From CAZFJG01 sp964410915 (GTDB taxonomy: Bacteria; Synergistota; Synergistia; Synergistales; JAFGMB01): a stretch of DNA of 29,439 nt. The DNA is taken from positions 1 through 29,439 of the forward strand of contig CAYPIU010000021.1 in the NCBI GenBank assembly GCA_964410915.1, in the 5' to 3' direction. The first letter of the stretch is position 1; every line of letters begins with the position of its first letter. The notes beneath the pieces are model-generated. The model made no database searches. It was not told where the DNA came from and was given only the letters and a program-made list of their open reading frames with translations. Positions 15,181-22,359 of this stretch are shown piece by piece. The position numbers and the translations under genes were made by a program.

Positions 15181-16980
15181 TTGACAGAATCAGGTAAAGT
15201 CAGGATAAGTTCTCTTGACGGAATTCGCCTTTTTAATGCCTTTAGAGCTGGAGCAAATGCACTTGAAAAAAGGAAAGAGCATCTTAACGACATCAATGTA
15301 TTTCCTGTACCGGATGGTGATACTGGAAACAACATGCTGTCAACTATTCGCTATATTACAGAAAAGACTACAGTATCCAGATCTGTATCATTAACCTTCA
15401 AGTCTATGGCAGATGCTGCACTCATGGGAGCAAGAGGCAATTCCGGACTTATTATGGCTCAATATATTTACGGGATCTCCCGGGCTTTGGGAAAAACATG
15501 TACGATCGATACCCTTCATTTTTCCGAAAGCCTCGTTAAGGCCATACCTTTTTCAGAAGAAGCCCTCAGCAACCCTGTAGAGGGAACTTTGATAACTGTT
15601 CTGAGAGACTGGGCAGAATATATGTATTTACTCAGCAGATCTATAAAAGATTTTTCAGTTATTCTTCCAAATTCTATTTCCAGAGCTGAAAGTTCTCTTA
15701 TGGAAACTCCCCTTAAGCTCAAAATACTTGCAAGAACAGGTGTTGTTGATGCAGGTGCGCAGGGATTCGTTAATTTTCTTGAAGGAATAAATGAATTTCT
15801 GGAAAATGGTGATCTGAGAAACATAAAAACAGAAAAAACAGCTTTAAAGATCAGCCATTCTCATGAACACCCCGAGGAGGATATCCCTTCTTACAGATAT
15901 TGTACTGAAGCAATTATTGAAGGCGAAAATCTTTCCAGGAAAACTCTAATGTCAGAGATTTCCCCTTTTGGGGACTCTGTCATCGTAGGAGGACACGAAA
16001 ATAAATACCGGGTACACATTCACACGGATCATCCGGCAACTCTTTTTCAGACCTTATCAAGCCGAGGCACTTTAAATGACCAGAAAGCCGACGACATGCT
16101 CAGACAGGTTCAGGTCAAGAGCAGAAGACGATCGAACATCGCTCTTTTAACGGATTCCTCCTGTGACCTGCCAGCAGAACTCATGGATAAATATCAGATC
16201 CAAATGATGCCCTTAAGGATCTCCTTTGACGATAGCACCTACCTGGACAAGATCACGATTAAACCTGAAAGGATCTACAACATCCTTAACGAAACGGACA
16301 AATCTATCACAACTTCCCAGCCTGTATTCGGAGAATTTGTCGAGAAGTATTCTCTCCTTTCTTCGCATTATGAATCTGTTATAGCTATCCACCTTTCGGA
16401 TGCACTAAGCGGTACATGGAATACCAGCCTTAAGGCTGCTGAATCTGTAAACCAGAATAAAATTCATGTCATTGACAGCAAAAACCTCTGTTCAGGACTC
16501 GGTCTTATCGTTCTCAAAGCTGCAGAAGCTATTTCAAAGGGCAGTTCCTGCGAAAATGTTATCAGGATAATTGAAGATGCTATCCCAAAAACAAAGATAT
16601 TTGTCAGCCTTGACACTCTACAGTTTATGGTTAGAGGTGGACGTATTAGTCCCCTGAAGGGAAAACTTGCAAAGTTATTTAACCTTAAACCTATAATATC
16701 GGTAGACGAGGCCGGAAAAGGAACTCATTATGGTAATGCATGTAGCGAAGCAGGAAATCTGCGCAAGATCATTGATCTTTTCAGGAAACTTGAAAATAAT
16801 CGGGGAATCTGGAAATATGCTGTAGTCCATGCCAGAGCAAATGACAGAGCTCAGAGACTTGCAGAAGAACTGTCCCGGATATCCGGGGCTGACCCTGCAT
16901 ACGTCATGGAGATCTCTCCTGTTATAGGACTGAATTCCGGTCCAGGGTCAGTTGCAGTTTCGATGATACTTGAGAACTGA
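15181..16980 (+). CDS. DAK2-DegV fusion protein, probable single-chain fatty acid kinase
   Basis: The N-terminal part (about 1-215) is a DhaL/DAK2 ATP-binding domain like that of FakA/YloV. The Mg-binding motif INVFPVPDGDTGNN is at about 38-51, ARGNSGLIMAQ near 83 and DAGAQGFVNFLEG near 195. A middle segment (about 235-315) resembles the FakA middle domain (VHIHTDHP motif). The C-terminal part (about 320-599) is a DegV/FakB fatty-acid-binding domain starting at IALLTDSSCDLPAEL, with TTSQP near 380. In most bacteria FakA and FakB are separate proteins that phosphorylate fatty acids; here one 599-residue chain holds both. I choose the TTG at 15181 because GGAGG lies 8 bases upstream and no ATG lies nearby in frame. 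Activity is inferred from domains only. Confidence 0.85.
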   Translation: MTESGKVRISSLDGIRLFNAFRAGANALEKRKEHLNDINVFPVPDGDTGNNMLSTIRYITEKTTVSRSVSLTFKSMADAALMGARGNSGLIMAQYIYGISRALGKTCTIDTLHFSESLVKAIPFSEEALSNPVEGTLITVLRDWAEYMYLLSRSIKDFSVILPNSISRAESSLMETPLKLKILARTGVVDAGAQGFVNFLEGINEFLENGDLRNIKTEKTALKISHSHEHPEEDIPSYRYCTEAIIEGENLSRKTLMSEISPFGDSVIVGGHENKYRVHIHTDHPATLFQTLSSRGTLNDQKADDMLRQVQVKSRRRSNIALLTDSSCDLPAELMDKYQIQMMPLRISFDDSTYLDKITIKPERIYNILNETDKSITTSQPVFGEFVEKYSLLSSHYESVIAIHLSDALSGTWNTSLKAAESVNQNKIHVIDSKNLCSGLGLIVLKAAEAISKGSSCENVIRIIEDAIPKTKIFVSLDTLQFMVRGGRISPLKGKLAKLFNLKPIISVDEAGKGTHYGNACSEAGNLRKIIDLFRKLENNRGIWKYAVVHARANDRAQRLAEELSRISGADPAYVMEISPVIGLNSGPGSVAVSMILEN

Positions 16981-16981
16981 C

Positions 16982-17004
16982 CCACTGATTTAGTGGATCA
17001 ATTT
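16982..17004 (+). terminator. Weak hairpin after the DAK2-DegV gene
   Basis: CCACT (16982-16986) pairs with AGTGG (16992-16996) immediately after the stop codon and is followed by ATCAATTTTA. The stem is short and the T-run poor, so this is a tentative transcript end. Confidence 0.3.
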
Positions 17005-17241
17005 TACAAAAATCAAGGATGTTGAACACATAGTTCCCCTGATAATAAGGACAAAAGCTTGATCCAGATATCTTTTTATTACGTCAGATCGAAAAGTATG
17101 TATAGCCGACAACTTATCCAACCATCTTTTGAAAAGTAAGGGTTGATATTTTCTTTTTTAAGCAGTTTTGTAACACTTCAAGGGTTAGGAATTAATTGAA
17201 AGGAAAACCCTGAAAAAAAGATATCCGTTTTGAATCATGAA

Positions 17242-17916
17242 CTACTTTGTTGTTTTTTTCTTGTTCAGTTCATTTGAGATCAAAGAATGGACTTTTGAAG
17301 CAGGAATAGCAAAATTAAGGTTATCCCCGCCCGAAAGGGTCAGAAAAGCTACTCCCAGTAATTTCCCACTCATGCTTAGCACAGGACTACCGCTGGAACC
17401 GGGGTATATGGGGGCAGATATCTGATATACCCTTCCCATGAGATCAATATCTCTTATTGCAGAAATAACACCCGTAGTAACAGAATACTCAAGACCATGA
17501 GGCGCACCTATTACAATTATCTCTTCACCAACCTGGGGGATCCTGGATGAGATCGGCAATGCATGAACTTCCCTGCTATCTATGTCAACCTGCAAAAGGG
17601 CAAGATCACATTCGGGATAAACTGATATTATTTCTTTTATTCCAAAGAACTCTCCCGAGTGTATCTTTACAGAACAATGCTCGGTATCCTGAAGAACATG
17701 AAGATTTGTAATAAATGCACCTTCAGAACTTACAAAGAAACCAGTTGATACGGCACCATCAGTGTAAACAACACCCACAGCAGGAATAGATAGTTTTGCT
17801 GCAGTGGAAAAATTATGGGCATATCCACATCCAACAAAATTCATTTGCGTAAGAACAATTATCAGAATAAAACATAGGTACTTCAATTTGATCGTAATCA
17901 TCAGCAAAACAACCAA
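17242..17916 (-). CDS. Trypsin-like serine protease, putative lipoprotein
   Basis: This 224-residue protein is a small HtrA-like (S1 family) protease domain without a PDZ domain. The catalytic triad is visible: His73 in TNLHVL, Asp104 in ECDLALLQ and Ser175 in PGSSGSPV; the usual GNSGG is GSSGS here. An N-terminal hydrophobic segment (about 11-24) is followed by a lipobox-like FVGC, so Cys30 may be lipidated and the enzyme anchored outside the inner membrane. The TTG at 17916 has AAGGGA just upstream; the ATG five codons later has no ribosome site. It stands alone, convergent with the DAK2-DegV gene and divergent from rsgA. A role in envelope protein quality control is likely but not proven. 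Confidence 0.82.
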   Translation of the reverse strand: MVVLLMITIKLKYLCFILIIVLTQMNFVGCGYAHNFSTAAKLSIPAVGVVYTDGAVSTGFFVSSEGAFITNLHVLQDTEHCSVKIHSGEFFGIKEIISVYPECDLALLQVDIDSREVHALPISSRIPQVGEEIIVIGAPHGLEYSVTTGVISAIRDIDLMGRVYQISAPIYPGSSGSPVLSMSGKLLGVAFLTLSGGDNLNFAIPASKVHSLISNELNKKKTTK

Positions 17917-18174
17917 CTTGTCCCTTAACTTTGTTGTGCTATTATATCACAGCGTCATAAAGAGAAACTGGCTATAAAAACTTTATTTATTCATTCATGT
18001 TTCAGTTATAGATTTGAACGTAATATCAGGAATCAAACCAGGAAAATAGATCATCTCTTCTGTAAAGAAAAGAGGGGAAAAAACACAAATGATGATAAGT
18101 GCATTTGTAATTGTTACTGATAATGATCATGTAACTTTTTGCTCAGAGAAATGAAAATGCTATTGCTGGAAGTG

Positions 18175-18180
18175 TATAAT
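18175..18180 (+). promoter_or_regulatory. Candidate -10 element of rsgA
   Basis: A perfect TATAAT lies 31 bases before the rsgA start codon. No convincing -35 is seen at 16-18 bases upstream, so activity would depend on other contacts or an activator. Confidence 0.4.
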
Positions 18181-18211
18181 AGATGGATCCAAAAATGAGG
18201 GAGGATTGAGA

Positions 18212-19285
18212 ATGCACCTTCAGAAACTTGGCTATGATGCTTTTTTTACATCCCACAAAGTAATAGATAGCGACAATCAGCTTGAATCAGCCAGAGTAAT
18301 GGCAGTAAACAAGGAACAGTATGTCATAAGTAACGGCATTCAGGAGATCAGAGCAGAACTTTCAGGCCGTTTCAGATTCAACATAGAAACTTCTCTGGAT
18401 CTCCCTACAGTTGGTGACTGGGTCCAGGCACAGATATTACAGGATGATCTTGCCATAATCCAGGCTCTCTCGCCAAGAAAAAGTCTTCTCAAAAGGAAAG
18501 TACCTGGTAAGAAGGTGGACTTTCAGCTTATTGGAGCAAACATTGACATCGCATTCATCGTCCAGGCCCTGGACGATAACTTTAACCTTCGCCGCCTGGA
18601 ACGATACCTGGTAGCTGTAAATGAAGGAAAGATAATTCCAGTAGTCCTTTTCAGCAAAAGAGACCTGCTCTCTGATGATGAAATTGAAGAACGTCTCCGC
18701 GAAATCCATGATCTCATGCCGGATCTTAAGGCACTGGAATTCAGCAACATCACCGGAGACGGACTGAAGAATATCAGGGAAATGATGAGCACTGGTAAAA
18801 CATACTGTCTGCTGGGTTCTTCTGGAGTAGGCAAGACATCCCTTATCAACCGCCTGATCGGTCAGGACAGATTCGCTGTGCGGGAAGTAAGAGATAAGGA
18901 CCACAAGGGTAAGCACACCACAACCAGAAGGCAGCTGATCATCCTTGATAACGAAGCCATGCTGATAGATACACCCGGAATGAGGGAATTTGCTTCTATC
19001 GGCGAGCAAGAGGGAATAAACGCTACTTTTGACGAGATCTCTGCACTGGCCCTTAAGTGCAGATTCAAAGACTGTAATCACACCACGGAAAAAGGGTGTG
19101 CTGTTCTTGCCGCTCTTGAGGATGGTGCCCTTTCAAGGGAACGATATGATAATTACATGAAGATCCGCAGGGAAAATGCCCACAATGAAATGTCATATCA
19201 TGAAAAACGCAGGAAGGATAAAGAATTCGGTAAAATGTGCAAATCAGTAATGAAATTTAAGAAAGAAATAAAAAAGGGATATTAA
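18212..19285 (+). CDS. rsgA: RsgA, ribosome small subunit-dependent GTPase
   Basis: This circularly permuted GTPase helps late maturation of the 30S ribosomal subunit. An OB-fold N-terminus (about 1-105) is followed by the permuted G motifs: G4 as FSKRD (about 148), G1 as LLGSSGVGKTSLIN (about 205-218) and G3 as DTPGMRE (about 250). A zinc-binding Cys-x4-Cys-x-His-x5-Cys cluster comes next (CRFKDCNHTTEKGC, about 285-298). The open frame reaches back to a TTG at 18206, but GGGAGG ends one base before it, so the ATG at 18212, seven bases from the site, is the proper start (357 residues). A hairpin terminator follows the stop codon directly. Confidence 0.93.
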   Translation: MHLQKLGYDAFFTSHKVIDSDNQLESARVMAVNKEQYVISNGIQEIRAELSGRFRFNIETSLDLPTVGDWVQAQILQDDLAIIQALSPRKSLLKRKVPGKKVDFQLIGANIDIAFIVQALDDNFNLRRLERYLVAVNEGKIIPVVLFSKRDLLSDDEIEERLREIHDLMPDLKALEFSNITGDGLKNIREMMSTGKTYCLLGSSGVGKTSLINRLIGQDRFAVREVRDKDHKGKHTTTRRQLIILDNEAMLIDTPGMREFASIGEQEGINATFDEISALALKCRFKDCNHTTEKGCAVLAALEDGALSRERYDNYMKIRRENAHNEMSYHEKRRKDKEFGKMCKSVMKFKKEIKKGY

Positions 19286-19335
19286 AAAATGAGCTAACAC
19301 CTGGGGCACAAAAGTGTTAGTTCATTTTCTTTTCC
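19286..19335 (+). terminator. Rho-independent terminator of rsgA
   Basis: Bases 19286-19300 pair with 19314-19328 (15 bp with one G-U pair) around a 13-base loop. The right arm ends in TTTT and is followed by CTTTTCC. It begins directly after the rsgA stop. Confidence 0.75.
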
Positions 19336-19411
19336 AGAAGTTTACAAAACAAGTCCAGATAATTGATACTTATCCATCTTACCCTGTATTTAGAGGAGAT
19401 TACTACAACTG

Positions 19412-19603
19412 CTATTTTTTCTGTCTTTCCACCAGCATCTCCCCAGCTTTAGAAACATGTTCAGCTGTAAGGTCATGAAATAATATCGTAATGGCATCTT
19501 TTGGTACTCCTGTAATTCTGCTGAGCTCATCAGTAAACACCCTGGCAATTTCTACTTTCTTTTCATATCCTCTCGGTATCATTTCTACTGTTATTATCGG
19601 CAT
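19412..19603 (-). CDS. 4-oxalocrotonate tautomerase family protein
   Basis: This 63-residue protein begins MPIITVEM. After Met removal Pro1 would be the catalytic base of the tautomerase superfamily, and an Arg at position 10 or 11 is in place for substrate carboxylate binding. The frame extends upstream to 19621, but that ATG lies over the AAGGAGG ribosome site, which is 8 bases before the ATG at 19603; only the short start exposes Pro1. No aromatic meta-cleavage genes are nearby, so the substrate is unknown, as for many short 4-OT homologues. Confidence 0.88.
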   Translation of the reverse strand: MPIITVEMIPRGYEKKVEIARVFTDELSRITGVPKDAITILFHDLTAEHVSKAGEMLVERQKK

Positions 19604-19727
19604 CTTAAGTTCCTCCTTCAAAAATTATCAGTTATTGATTTACACTTGAAAATTTGTTAGATCAAGTTTTATCACGATGTTTGACAGAGTACAAGTAGTA
19701 GTTACAGATTCAAAAAGATTTATTGAA

Positions 19728-19755
19728 TATAATTCAAGGGGCCGGTACCGGCCCC
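19728..19755. repeat. GC-rich palindromic element, copy 1
   Basis: An 18-bp perfect palindrome GGGGCCGGTACCGGCCCC (19738-19755) is preceded by TATAATTCAA. The flank and the GGGGCCGG arm are identical to the element at 22290-22322. It lies about 110 bases after the stop of the minus-strand flavoprotein gene and may end its transcript, though neither side has a clean T-run. Confidence 0.75.
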
Positions 19756-19864
19756 TGTTATTTTAAATTAATAAATTGAGGAAGAATGTCTCATCTGATT
19801 CTTAAAGTTTAGGACTTCGGAAAAAGTTCCAAATCATCAGATTCCTTTTTCGAAAAGTAAGAAT

Positions 19865-21286
19865 TTATGTCAAGGTCTGTTCGGGACAACTCTGACAAAG
19901 GTCATTTACCCCTGGCCTGCTTTTTGAGGACAATTTCTTCATTGCATCGCGCAAAGAAGAACGAAGCCCCTCCTCAACCGTGGGATGGTAAAAGGGCATC
20001 TGCAATAACTCGGCGATCTTCATGCGATTCTGCATAGCCAAAGCCAGGATATGGGCCAGATGCTCCCCATCGGGAACCGCAATTTCCGCACCAAGAAGCT
20101 CTGCAGAATCGGGGTCTGCATATATATGAAGATGTCCCTTGTTGCGTCCCTCCATACGGGCCCTTGACTGTTTCTCAAAATCGGACTTTCCTGTGACGAA
20201 ATTCTTATCCTTGAGTTCATCGAATCCATGTCCAACTACAGCGATCTGCGGGTCGCTGAATACTATCTTAATATTTACCCTTCGGGAGAATTTTATAACT
20301 TCCTCCTCCATGGAGTTGACCCCTGCAATAAAACCGTCATCCAGGGCTTCGTGCAATATAGGACTATAGCCATTGGTATCTCCTGCTATAAATATAGGTA
20401 AATCACCAATTTGCGCAGTCTCCGGATCGAATGGCGGCAGCCCGTGGTTGTCCAGATCTATAGATAAATTTTCCAGTCCTAACCCCTTCAGGTTTGGCGC
20501 AGCCCCCACCGCCGCGACGATTTTGTCAACTATTACGCTTTCACTACCTGTTTTGACAACCAGGCAATTCCCGTTATTCTCGATCTCAGCCTCAGAACCC
20601 ATATGGACCGAAAACTCATCCTCCATGGCTTTCACCATGGCACTGTTGACCTCTGGATCGGTAAGGCCTCCCATGAATTCCCCTCGGGAAAAACCGTGGA
20701 CCTCGATACCCAGTCGGCTTAAGGCAAATCCGATCTCAAGACCTATGGACCCCAGGCCTATGACACCAATTCGCCGCGGGAAGTCTTCCTGCTCGAAGAT
20801 ATTTTCACTTGTAAGAATAAGATCAGAAAAATCCTTCCAGGGCTCTGGAATAACAGGCCTCGATCCTGTAGCTATAATGATCTTTGAAGTCTCATACTCC
20901 AGTTCCCCCACTTTGATACGGCCAGGAGACAGGATCTCTGCTTTTCCCTCAAGGAAATGACCATCAGCTGCCTTCAAGGTCTGTTTACGGGTTCCTCCGG
21001 CAAAATGATCACGAAGATTTCTCACATGCTTCATTACCGCTGGGATATCAGCGGAATAGTGATCAGCCTTTAAAAGTCCCTTTCCCATAAGACTGCGACT
21101 CCTGTGACACTCATTTGCTACGTGGATAAGCGCTTTTGAGGGCATACAACCGACACGCGCGCATTTAGTGCCCAATGGACCATGATCGACAAGAAGATAG
21201 CTTTCTGTCTTTTTTTTCACCTGGCTAAGTGCAGATAGTCCCGCACTTCCAGCGCCGATAATGATTACATCTAACTTTTCAGACAT
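19865..21286 (-). CDS. Dihydrolipoamide dehydrogenase-like pyridine nucleotide-disulfide oxidoreductase
   Basis: This 473-residue class I flavoprotein reductase has an FAD motif GAGSAG at 11-16 and a redox-active disulfide Cys42/Cys47 in GTKCARVGCMPSK. The NAD(P) motif GLGSIGLEIG is near 176, the second FAD motif FIAGDTNG near 316, and the dimer-interface His-Glu active-site pair HPTVEE near 440. The C-terminal tail after the usual end adds a Cys-x-x-Cys (LCQSCPEQ). No 2-oxoacid dehydrogenase or glycine cleavage gene is next to it, so it could be a free-standing lipoamide, mercuric or other disulfide reductase. AGGAAAAGGGGG precedes the ATG. Confidence 0.85.
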   Translation of the reverse strand: MSEKLDVIIIGAGSAGLSALSQVKKKTESYLLVDHGPLGTKCARVGCMPSKALIHVANECHRSRSLMGKGLLKADHYSADIPAVMKHVRNLRDHFAGGTRKQTLKAADGHFLEGKAEILSPGRIKVGELEYETSKIIIATGSRPVIPEPWKDFSDLILTSENIFEQEDFPRRIGVIGLGSIGLEIGFALSRLGIEVHGFSRGEFMGGLTDPEVNSAMVKAMEDEFSVHMGSEAEIENNGNCLVVKTGSESVIVDKIVAAVGAAPNLKGLGLENLSIDLDNHGLPPFDPETAQIGDLPIFIAGDTNGYSPILHEALDDGFIAGVNSMEEEVIKFSRRVNIKIVFSDPQIAVVGHGFDELKDKNFVTGKSDFEKQSRARMEGRNKGHLHIYADPDSAELLGAEIAVPDGEHLAHILALAMQNRMKIAELLQMPFYHPTVEEGLRSSLRDAMKKLSSKSRPGVNDLCQSCPEQTLT

Positions 21287-21568
21287 AGATATCCCCCTTT
21301 TCCTCTTTAATTCATAGATATTCCTTTCTTGTAGTATATTTATGGTAAGTTTAAGGTCTATTCTGCCAGATATTGAGTTTTAGATTACAAATTAATACGA
21401 TCATTGAGCTGCTTCAGAATTCATTAAGGAAGCCACTTTTGCATTTGTTTATTAATATAGCATATCAGCCAGATAAGAATAAAAGGCAAAGCATAGAGCC
21501 GAGCGAATGCGAGTCCTACAGCCTGTCGCTTAGCGGTGAATTCCAAGCTGTATTGTTACAGCTTTTGG

Positions 21569-22015
21569 TTACAAGCCAATTTCTGCAGATGACCACGACA
21601 TTAGCTCTTGCCATATCGGGTCAGGTTCCCATTGATCAAATATTGGAGATCTTGACTTTTTCTCACTATATTTTTCTACTTTAGACAAATAGTGATACAT
21701 AAATGCAGACACACGATAGTTCATTATGCAATGGACAAAGATCTTTTTACCTTGCAGGAAAGCCATTAAATTACAAAAGAACCTTACCTGCTCTTTTGTC
21801 GGGAAATCAAACTTTACAGGTATATGTACATAAATAAGACCCAGTTCGGAGATGACCCTGTCTTCTTCCTTGACAGCATCAGGATGATCGGGCATTCCGA
21901 GATTAATTATGTATTCATATCCGGCGCCTGCGATAAGCTTGAATTCATCAATTCCGGGTTGCCCCGATGTAGCAACATCTTCAGTCAATTGAACAAAGTT
22001 CTTTATAGATTCCAT
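21569..22015 (-). CDS. Protein tyrosine phosphatase-like protein (dual-specificity fold)
   Basis: This 148-residue protein has the fold signature of bacterial dual-specificity-type phosphatases, as in the phosphatase domain of Blh/DUF442-like proteins. Near the start is VATSGQPGIDEF (about 14-25), then YIINLGMPDH (about 35-44). The P-loop is VHCIMNYRVSAF, with nucleophile Cys96 and Arg101. Only four residues separate Cys and Arg, against five in classical phosphatases. AAGGAGG precedes the ATG. It is upstream of the flavoprotein gene on the same strand, separated by about 280 AT-rich bases. Confidence 0.78.
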   Translation of the reverse strand: MESIKNFVQLTEDVATSGQPGIDEFKLIAGAGYEYIINLGMPDHPDAVKEEDRVISELGLIYVHIPVKFDFPTKEQVRFFCNLMAFLQGKKIFVHCIMNYRVSAFMYHYLSKVEKYSEKKSRSPIFDQWEPDPIWQELMSWSSAEIGL

Positions 22016-22155
22016 ATCCTTGCCTCCTTGTAACGCTCACATGAACTGCACGACACCAAAGACGTCCGGCACCAGAAGAGAGCGAATCTGATGTATAGGT
22101 CTGCTGCCTGCAAAGTTGCAAAACAGCCTCGATAGTAATAACTATTAAGAGAAAT

Positions 22156-22299
22156 TCATTTACCCTCAGCTATGCGTAGCAAATGCTTGTAACGATTGCT
22201 ATTGTCGCCGCAGGATCTCCTAATTAAATTTAGAGCCTCTGTTCTATAACTGATGTAATCGAATTGATCCAAGGCACAGATGAACCAATTATAATTCAA
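22156..22299 (-). pseudogene. Coding-like fragment, possible gene remnant
   Basis: A 47-codon open frame on the minus strand contains LDQFDYISYRTEALNLIRR and ends RYKHLLRIAEGK. Composition looks like a real protein, but there is no ATG or ribosome site, and the frame starts at the edge of a GC-rich palindrome. It could be the tail of a lost gene. I do not recognise the family. Confidence 0.25.
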
Positions 22300-22322
22300 G
22301 GGGCCGGAATTCCGGCCCCTTG
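22290..22322. repeat. GC-rich palindromic element, copy 2
   Basis: A 26-bp perfect palindrome centred on GAATTC (22297-22322; arms CAAGGGGCCGG) is preceded by TATAATTCAA. Eighteen bases (22290-22307) are identical to copy 1 at 19728-19745. It lies 38 bases after the stop of the minus-strand beta-helix gene, where a terminator is expected. Confidence 0.8.
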
Positions 22323-22359
22323 ACTATTGTTATCTAAAGTTAAACTTCTACGAATAGGA

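Larger units (their letters stand above)
22016..22359. other. Intergenic region with a possible gene remnant
   Basis: Between the phosphatase start and the first beta-helix gene stop lie the phosphatase leader, the open fragment at 22156-22299 and the large GC-rich palindrome at 22297-22322. No RNA gene is recognised. Confidence 0.5.
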
